From Delphinapterus leucas (lineage: Eukaryota > Chordata > Mammalia > Artiodactyla > Monodontidae): a stretch of 64,000 nt of DNA. This document shows, piece after piece, positions 57,048 through 64,000 of the stretch (positions are counted from its first letter, which is position 1; every line of letters begins with the position of its first letter). Location: NCBI RefSeq assembly GCF_002288925.2, contig NW_022098024.1, positions 250,037-314,036 on the forward strand, read 5' to 3'. The position numbers and the translations under genes are program-made. Below the pieces are notes generated by a model. It searched no databases and had not been told where the DNA came from. It was given only the letters and a program-made list of their open reading frames with translations.

Positions 57048-57375
57048 TTTTATTTATTTATTTATGCACTTAGCATTCAGTCCAAAATGTTAATAAATAC
57101 CTATTATCAGGCACTAAAGACACAAGAATGAAAAAGATCCAGCTCAAAGAACTCACCATATCCTAGAGAATAGGGGTTAAAAAACAGGCATTTACAATGC
57201 AGTGGGATAAGTGCTACTAAAAGGGAATATATTTGGAGGACACAATTGTTGAGCTAACCTGTAATGTGAGAGCAGGCAGGGCTAGTTCAAGGAACTGTAA
57301 TTCAATTGGCTGGAGCTTCAAGGGCAGACTGGAGAAGTGAGGTAAGCCAAGTCATGGTAGACTTTTCAGTTTCTC
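57048..57375 (+). repeat. old interspersed repeat, family not named
   Basis: After a short (TTTA)n run at 57048-57064, 'tatcaggcactaaagacaca' and 'cagtgggataagtgctacta' follow the layout of the same unnamed repeat as 54640 and 17550. Confidence 0.45.
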
Positions 57376-58139
57376 ACAGCATTGAGAAGGGAGTCGTAAA
57401 TTCCCTACTCTTCATCTACTTCAACCCCAAATATCTTTTTACTCAGGTCTAACCTATAGTTCCCTTTCTGACTCTGTAGAGTGACCCATGTCTTAGGAAG
57501 TACAGGGGATTCTCAGAAAGCCGTGGCCGCACTGGATGGCAGATTGCTCTTTGCTGGAGTCCAGGCTGCCTGTCTGGGCTTGCCTTTTCAGCAGGAGAAG
57601 GGATCCAGCTGGGGCTGACTTGAGTCAACTTGCAAAACTCATTCCACACTTGTGTTCTCTAGAGCCGACTAAGAAGTCCTTCACTGGTGGCGTTAAAAAT
57701 CATTATTTGTCAGTCTGTTTGAATATGGGAGGTCTGGTGCTGGCTGTGCAAGGAGAGTCTGAATAGAGCAAAAGAATCAGAGGCATCAATTGGTTTCACT
57801 GAGCACTAGAAGTCTTTAAAAATTAAAGTTTAGTTTTCTCCCCCCAGGGTTTTGTTTTAGTTCCCTGAACAAAACCATCATTCTCTGTTTTTAAAGACAG
57901 GAAAGACGGGGTTGCATTGTTGTGTTTCACCATCCACCCTTTTACTTTCCAAGATGTCACAGTATAACCAGTTTGGCACCGTAGTGCTCTTCTGTTCATG
58001 CTTTCTTCCTTTGGAGTGCTAGCTGGGAAAATTGTTTTTTTTTTTTTTTTTTCAGACTGAGTGAGGTAAGCAAAACATGATTGGGCTGGGGAGACAGGGG
58101 AGAAATGACTTCATCAGACTCAACTTTCCAACCCTGATG
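57376..58139. other. unique sequence, no gene recognised
   Basis: No repeat recognised. A T run of 18 bases is at 58035-58052. Frames of 66-76 codons at 57449-57766 are GC-driven. Confidence 0.4.
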
Positions 58140-58960
58140 GTGTCAACTGAAAAAATTGCATAACGTGGGAGCTGTGAATTAAGTTTTACTTGGGGCAAAA
58201 TGCGAACTGTAGCCCAGGAGACAGCCTCTCAGATAGCTCTGAGGAACTACTCTGAAGAGGTAAGGGAGAGGGTCAATATACATGTGATTTTAGTGAAGCG
58301 GGAGGTGTGCAGTCAAGCACACATGCTGGCAGAGGCTGGCTGCTGGTCACAAGAAGCTTGCTGCTGGTCACGAGGGACACATGTCCCCGTTAATGATTTT
58401 AGTGTTTTTCTAGATATGAGAAGATGCAAGAAATTGGGCTCATAAAATCTTCTCCCCCAAATATCTAATCCTCTCAAGGCCCATTCTGCCAGTTTTTCCA
58501 GAGCACAGAGGGCCTCATTCCTGATCTCCCTGAGCTCCTTTGAGGGCTGAAGGCCAGTGACTGCAGTGACTAGTGACTTCATTCTTATAGAGCCCGATGT
58601 CGAGTGACAGTTTTTAGTTGGCAATAGAAAGAGATTAAAAATGAAGTCCAAATTAGAATCTATCCAGTCTGATACTTTCCCTGAGCAATGGACACTGTCC
58701 TCTTGTTGGTCACACTGATTCTGCTCTGGCCACATTAGTGGTCTTTGCCAAGTGCCATTTATTTTCAGAATGGATGCTGTCATTAGCCTATGGCCATCCA
58801 GCGTCAGTATCTTGGAATATGCCCCAAATAAGGTTGGATAAACAAATGGTCAGGTTTTTCATTCTGGATTGATTCAAGCCAAGAGGGCAACTTCTGTTGG
58901 CAGCCCATGATCTGGCTGAGACATGCCAAAAGTAAATTGTGTTTTCTAAGGTGGTAACTA
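58140..58960 (+). mobile_element. probable ERVL-type LTR (MER21-like)
   Basis: 'ttttacttggggcaaaatgc', 'aactgtagcccaggagacag', 'cctctcagatagctctgagg' and 'ttagtgtttttctagatatg' are LTR words I associate with ERVL LTRs of the MER21 kind. The edges are approximate. A 156-codon minus frame (58313-58783) lies wholly inside and shows no known domain. No internal retroviral sequence is present. Confidence 0.5.
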
Positions 58961-58999
58961 GCTCATCAAATAAGGGCTACTGATATATTTGTTTGGTTC

Positions 59000-59215
59000 T
59001 TCACCTGTGCCAGGGGCTTTACCTACACAAGCTTATTTAATCCTCACTACCATCCAGTGAAGCAGGTGGTATTATTTCTCTTTTATCGGATGATAAAAAT
59101 CGCTCAGAGAGACCAGTGGTTTGTCAATGATCACAAGCCAGCACAATAAGTGGGGAGTTGGATGTAAATCTGGATTTATTTGATTCCTGTGTTTATTCTG
59201 CTGCACCCATAGGGC
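59000..59215 (-). mobile_element. MIR SINE
   Basis: 'tatttaatcctcactaccat', 'ctcttttatcggatgataaa' and 'gtttgtcaatgatcacaagc' are a reversed MIR. Confidence 0.82.
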
Positions 59216-59479
59216 AAAAGGTAGAAAATTCGGTTTGCATTCTCACCAGTCTCTTTCTGAGATGAATGCCCTTCTTTTTGTGTGTCTGTAGCAGTGAAAG
59301 TTTCAGAGATTTGTAGAGAAATGGCAACATACTGATCTGCTGCTGAGGGGAACATTGCTATGGGTGGAACTCAGGGCGGCTCTCTGTTCACATTTCCTCT
59401 ACATCTCACAGACTGTTTTGGAAAGAGGCCAGGTTCAAATAAATATACCAGCAACTTCTCTAGTGCTCAGATACTCAGT

Positions 59480-59790
59480 ATGATGATTCTGGAGTCTAAC
59501 AGCAACTTGAGAGAATTGGAACTGGGATTTCAATTACAAGAATTGGCTTTGGGGTAGGGATTTAGGCTCCATTTCTGGATAAACATTTTACTTGCTGTGT
59601 TTTCTTGGGCAAGTTACTGCATGTCTCTGAGGTTCAGATTCCTCGTCTATAAAACGGTGATATAAGATTTTTTCCTCTCAGTTATTTTGATGATTTAATA
59701 TGATAATTAATGTAGGTGACTGGCATATAATAGGCTATTATTAAATGGTAATAATTTAATAAATTATTAAATGGTGACGATTATTTATTA
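59480..59790 (+). mobile_element. MIR SINE(s)
   Basis: 'tcttgggcaagttactgcat', 'ggttcagattcctcgtctat' and 'gtgactggcatataataggc' are MIR 3' words on +. The preceding 'gattctggagtctaacagca' may be its 5' part. Confidence 0.75.
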
Positions 59791-59794
59791 TTAA

Positions 59795-59890
59795 CGTGAA
59801 GTCAGAACATTAGGGTTCTGATTCTGGTTCTTCTATTTGCTCACTCTTAAACCTTTGCTTAGTTACTTAATATTTCTGGGCCTAATCTAA
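59795..59890 (+). mobile_element. MIR SINE, 5' fragment
   Basis: 'acattagggttctgattctg', 'gttcttctatttgctcactc' and 'agttacttaatatttctggg' are another partial MIR on +, before an A/C-rich stretch (59890-59950). Confidence 0.55.
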
Positions 59891-60064
59891 CGCAAAACCA
59901 ATACACAAAACCCACAAAAGACAAAACAAAGCAACAAATAAAAACAACTCCATAAAATAAGGGGTTTGGATTAGATCCCAACATTTTCACTACCAAGTAT
60001 TCCTTCTCTTAATCTCCATCTTCTACTTGAACTGCATTAATACTAAATTTGTTTTCTTACTCTT

Positions 60065-60267
60065 TTTTTTTTTTTGCGGTATGCGGGCCTCTCACTGTTG
60101 TGGCCTCTTCCGTTGCGGAGCACAGGCTCCGGACGTGCAGGCTCAGCGGCCATGGCTCACGGGCCCAGCCGCTCCGTGGCATGTGGGATCTTCCCGGACC
60201 GGGGCACGAACCCGCGTCCCCTGCATCGGCAGGTGGACTCTCAACCACTGTGCCACCAGGGAAGCCC
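60065..60267 (-). mobile_element. CHR SINE with TSD
   Basis: A CHR SINE on minus with a plain poly(A) tail, seen as T at 60062-60075. TSD tgttttcttactctt (60050-60064) and tgttttcttattctt (60268-60282) agree at 14 of 15. Frames of 63-85 codons over it are artefacts. Confidence 0.96.
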
Positions 60268-60285
60268 TGTTTTCTTATTCTTAAT

Positions 60286-60317
60286 TAAAGATATATATAC
60301 ATATATATATATGTATA
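60286..60317. repeat. (TA)n-rich tract
   Basis: An AT dinucleotide-rich run of about 30 bases with two C/G interruptions, next to the SINE TSD. Confidence 0.85.
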
Positions 60318-60639
60318 TCTGAGCATGCAGCATGAACAATAAGAATTAAGCCAACGATAGGAACAAAACAGTGGTAAATATCTTTAATGAGTCCATGTTT
60401 TCATTAGTATATGAGGCCTTGTATAAACATTCAATTTCCGATAGTTTTTGAATATCTAAAATAATTCACAGATCCTTCTTGGTGCTTTCTTGGACCCCTG
60501 GAAAATTGAGAACTGCAGGTTTGGCACTACTGGCCTTGTCTAAGGTTCCTTCAGCTAAGTTAGGTCTTCAAAACCCTGGGCCTGTCCTTAAATTTTAAGG
60601 CTGTTTCCCCCTAATTTTCAACTATTTTTCCCTCAAATT
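60318..60639. other. unique spacer before the L1
   Basis: No gene recognised. It separates the CHR SINE from the poly(T) end of the terminal L1. Confidence 0.4.
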
Positions 60640-61005
60640 GCTTTTTTTAAAAAACATTTTTATTGGAGTATAATTGCTTTACAATGTTGTGTTAGTTTCT
60701 GCTGTATAACAAACTGAATGAGCTATATGTATACATATATCCCCATACCGCTCCCTCTGGCGTCTCCCTCCCACCCTCCCTATCCCACCCCTCTGGGTGA
60801 TCACAAAGCATCGAGATGATCTCCCTGTGCTATGCAGCGGCTTCCCACTAGCTATATATTTTACATTTGGTAGTGTATATATGTCCATGACACTCTCTTG
60901 CTTCATCCCAGCTTACCCTTCCCCCTCCCCGTGTCCTCAAGTCCATTTTCTACGTCTGCGTCTTTATTCCTGTCCTGCCCCTAGGTTCATTGGAACCATT
61001 ATTTT

Positions 61006-63999
61006 TTAGATTCCATATATATGTGTTAACACACAGTATTTTTTTTTCTCTTTCTGACTTACTTCACTCTGTATGACAGACTCTAGGTCCATCCTCCTCA
61101 CTACAAATAACTCAATTTCATTTCTTTTTATGGCTGAGTAATATTCCATTGTATATATATGCCACACCTTCTTTATCCATTCATCTGTCGATGGACACTT
61201 AGGTTGCTTCCGTGTCCTGGCTATTGTAAATACAGCTGCAATGAACATTGTGGTACATGTCTCTTTTTGAATTATGGTTGTCTCAGGGTATATGCCCAGT
61301 AGTGGGATTGCTGGGTCATATGGTAGCTCTACTTTTAGTTTTGTAAGGAACCTCCATATTGTTCTCCGTAGTGGCTGTATCAATTTACATTCCCACCAAC
61401 AGTACAAGAGAGTTCCCTTCTCTCCACACCCTCTCGAGCATTTATTGTTTGTAGATTTTTTGATGATGGCCATTCTGGCTGATGTGAGGTGATACCTTAT
61501 TGTAGTTTTGATTTGCATTTCTCTAATGATTAGTGATGTTGAGCATCCTTTCATGTGTTTATTGGCAATCTGTATATCTTCTTTGGAGAAATGTCTATTT
61601 AGGTCTTCTGCCCATTTTTGGATTGGGTTGTTTGTTTTTTTATATTGAGCTGCATGAGCTGCTTGAATATTTTGGAGATTAATCCTTTGTCTGTTGCTTC
61701 GTTTGCAAATATTTTCTCCCATTCTGAGGGTTGTCTTTTCATCTTGTTTATGGTTTCCCTTGCTGTGCAAAAGCTTTTAAATTTCATTAGGTCCCTTTGT
61801 TTATTTTTGTTTTTATTTCCATTTCTCTAGGCAGTGGTCAAAAAGGATCTTGCTGTGATTTATGTCACAGAGCGTTCTGCCTATGTTTTCCTCTAAGAGT
61901 TTTATAGTGTCTGTCCTTACATTTAGGTCCTTAATGCATTTTGAGTTTATTTTTGTGTATGGTGTTAGGAAGTGTTCTCATTTCATTCTTTTACATGTAG
62001 CTGTCCAGTTTTCCCAGCACCACTTATTGAAGGGGCTGTCTTTTCCCCATTGTATATTCTTATTGTATATGGTCACCTTATCAAAGATAAGGTGACCATA
62101 TGTGCATGGGTTTATCTCTGGGCTTTCTATCCTGTTCCAATGATGTATATTTCTGTTTTTGTGCCAGTACCATAGTGTCTTGATTACTGTAGCTTTGCAG
62201 TATAGTCTGAAGTCAGGGAGCCTGATTCTTCCAGCTCCATTTTTCTTTCTCAAGATTGCTTTCGCTATTCAGGGTCTTTTGTGTTTCTGTACAAATTGTA
62301 AAGTTTTTCGTTTTAGTTCTGTGAAAAATGCCATTCATAGTTTGATAGGGATTGCACTGAATCTATAGATTGCTTTGGGCAGTATAGTTATTTTCACATT
62401 GTTGATTCTTCCAATCCAAGAACATGGTATATTTCTCCATCTGTTTGTATCTTCTTTAATTTCTTTCATCAGTGTCTTGTAGTTTTCTGCATACAGGTCT
62501 TTTGTCTCCTTAAGTAGGTTTATTCCTAGGTATTTTATTCTTTTTCTTGCAATGCTGAATGCGATTGTTTCCTTAATTTCTCTTTCAGATTTTTCGTTGT
62601 TAGTGTATAGGAATGCAAGAGATTTCCATGCATTAATTTTGTATCCTGAAACTTTACCAGATTCATTGATTAGCTCTAGTAGTTTTCTGGTAACATCTTT
62701 AGGATACTCTATGTATAGTATCATGTCATCTGCAAACAGTGACAGTTTTACTTCTTCTTTTCTGATTTGGATTCCTTTTATTTCTTTTTCTTCTCTGATT
62801 GCCATGGCTAAAACTTCCAAAACTATGTTGAATAATAGTAGTGAGAGTGGGCAACCTTGTCTTGTTCCTTATCTAGAGGAAATGGTCTCACTTTTTCACC
62901 ATTGAGAATGATGTTGCCTGTGGGTTTGCCATATATGACCTTTATTATGTTGAGGTAGGTTCCCTCTATGCCCACTTTCTGGAGAGTTTTTATCATAAAT
63001 GGGTGTTGAATTTTGTCCAAAGATTTTTCTGCATCTATTGAGATGATCTTATGGTTTTTATCCTTCAGTTTGTTAATATGGTATATCACATTGATTGATT
63101 TGCCTATATTGAAGAATCCTTGCGTTCCTGGGATAAACCCCATTGATTATGGTGTATGAACCTTTTAATGTGCTGTTGGATTCTGTTTGCTAGTATTTTG
63201 TTGATGATTTTTGCATCTATGTTCATCAGTAATATTGGCCTATAGTTTTCTTTTTTTGTGATGTCTTTCTCTGGTTTTGGTATTAGGGTGATGGTGGCCT
63301 CGAAGAATGACTTTGGGAGTGTTCCTCCTTCAGCTATATTTTGGAAGAGTTTGAGAAGGTTAGGTGTTAGCTCTTCTCTAAATGTTTGATAGAATTTGCC
63401 TGTGAAGCCATCTGGTCCTGGGCTTTTGTTTGTTGGAAGATTTTTAATCACAGTTTCAACTTCAGTGCCTGTGATTGGTCTCTTTATATTTTCTATATCT
63501 TCCTGGTTCAGTCTTGGAAGGTTGTGCTTTTCTAAGAATCTGTCCATTTCTTCCAGGTTTTACCATTTTATAGGCATATAGTTGCTTGTAGTAATCTCTG
63601 ATGATCCCTTGTATTTCTGTGGTGTCAGATATTACTTCTCCTTTTTCATTTCTAAATCTGTTGATTTGAGTCTTCTTCCTTTTTTTCATGATGAGTCTGG
63701 CTATGGTTCATCTATTTTATGGTCTCAAATAACCAGCTTTTAGTTTTATTGATCTTTGCTATTGTTTCCTTCATTTCTTTTTCATTTATTTCTGATCGGA
63801 TCTTTATGATTTCTTTCTTTCTGATAACTTTGGGGGTTTTTTGTTCTTTTTCTCTAATTGCTTTAGGTGTAAGGTTAGGTTGTTTATTTGAGATTTTTCT
63901 TGTTTCTTGAGGTAGGATTGTGTTGCTACTAACGTCCCTCTTAGAACTTCTTTTGCTGCATCCCGTAGGTTTTGGGTGGTCATGTTTTCATTGTCATTT
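61006..63999 (-). pseudogene. L1 ORF2 remnant (RT and C-terminal region), inactivated
   Basis: Pieces of ORF2 lie in order on minus. The block at 63462-63689 (RFRNEKGEVISDTTEIQ) leads into 63104-63547 with the RT words [15 protein letters not shown]. Next is 62823-63143 with the [18 protein letters not shown] segment. Then 62335-62820 carries the catalytic FADD motif followed by MILYIEYP. After that come 61978-62253 and a long last piece of 254 codons (61006-61770) ending HIYGI. The pieces lie in different frames, so there are several indels and stops. A palindrome at 62067-62101 adds 9 bases in frame. The enzyme normally copies L1 RNA at a nicked target; here it is a fossil. Confidence 0.95.
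62067..62101. repeat. perfect palindrome, 16-bp arms with 3-base loop
   Basis: The arms atatggtcaccttatc (62067-62082) and gataaggtgaccatat (62086-62101) are exact reverse complements around aaa. The right arm is normal L1 sequence. The left arm replaces about 10 bases of ORF2 that in the + L1 (near 797-820) read as the GGK-type segment. Confidence 0.9.
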
Positions 64000-64000
64000 G

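Larger units (their letters stand above)
60640..64000 (-). mobile_element. L1 LINE, 3' part, minus strand, running off the window
   Basis: Read on minus it holds ORF2 from before the reverse-transcriptase domain to its end, then a 3' UTR and an A tail at about 60640-60657. It is at least 3.36 kb. Its 3' wording matches 13062-13570 closely, so these are the same or close subfamilies. No TSD can be tested, because the 5' end is outside. ORF2 is shifted and stopped in several places, so the copy is dead. Confidence 0.97.

Noticed and set aside
58313..58783. 156-codon minus frame.
   Set aside because: It lies wholly inside LTR-like sequence, has no recognisable domain and no supporting codon or splice signal.
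1..64000. A bacterial or phage origin, or a novel defence-type system.
   Set aside because: The window is filled with mammalian SINEs, LINEs, LTRs and hAT elements, with no operon structure or ribosome-binding sites.

Overview
The window looks like nuclear DNA from a cetacean (whale or dolphin), inferred from its repeats. Six SINEs of the tRNA-derived CHR type are present, opening 'gggcttccctggtggcgcag' or its reverse complement. They sit beside L1 LINEs with a cetartiodactyl-type 3' end, and I saw no ruminant Bov-A or BovB sequence. The species cannot be fixed without a search.

I found no intact protein-coding gene, rRNA, functional tRNA, CRISPR array or prokaryote-style operon. The open frames are short, many do not begin with ATG, and most lie inside repeats. 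The window is therefore intergenic or deep intronic, AT-rich, and built of layered transposable elements. The oldest layer is MIR SINEs, L2 LINEs, hAT MITEs (including MER20), MLT1 LTRs and L1M. Younger L1 fragments and CHR SINEs lie on top, many with visible target-site duplications (TSDs).

Layout. 1-2126: 3' part of an L1 on + with a decayed ORF2. 2.1-16 kb: mostly unique sequence with MIRs, two L1 3' ends (6.4 and 13.1 kb), a hAT MITE with a perfect 8-bp TSD (11 kb), a naked poly(T) insertion (15.2 kb) and a possible conserved element (10.0-10.6 kb). 16-27 kb: a CHR SINE, an L2, several unnamed old repeats, a possible regulatory block (19.8-20.1 kb) and an unexplained block with overlapping frames (22.2-23.0 kb). 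26.7-33.4 kb: nested insertions (CHR in L1; MER20 in L2; CHR in MIR), an AT-rich palindromic block and an L1M. 34-50 kb: a CHR SINE with a (GT)n tail, two L1 3' ends, an MLT1 beside an LTR-like block, and two (GT)n tracts. 50-60 kb: MIR/L2-rich, with a diverged tandem duplication (52.3 kb), a retroviral-type LTR with a TATA box (55.4-56.0 kb), a long-form CHR SINE, an ERVL-like LTR and another short CHR SINE. 60.6-64.0 kb: a second, longer L1 on the minus strand, also with a broken ORF2. The two terminal L1s point toward each other.

The clearest sequence-level oddities are a perfect 16-bp-arm palindrome inside the minus-strand L1 that looks like a template-switch mutation, an orphan poly(A) insertion with a 16-bp TSD, and repeat-free blocks rich in homeodomain, POU and SOX-like sites that could be enhancers. 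No new biological system is evident. Family names were assigned by eye; RepeatMasker and cross-mammal alignment would settle names, edges and conservation.
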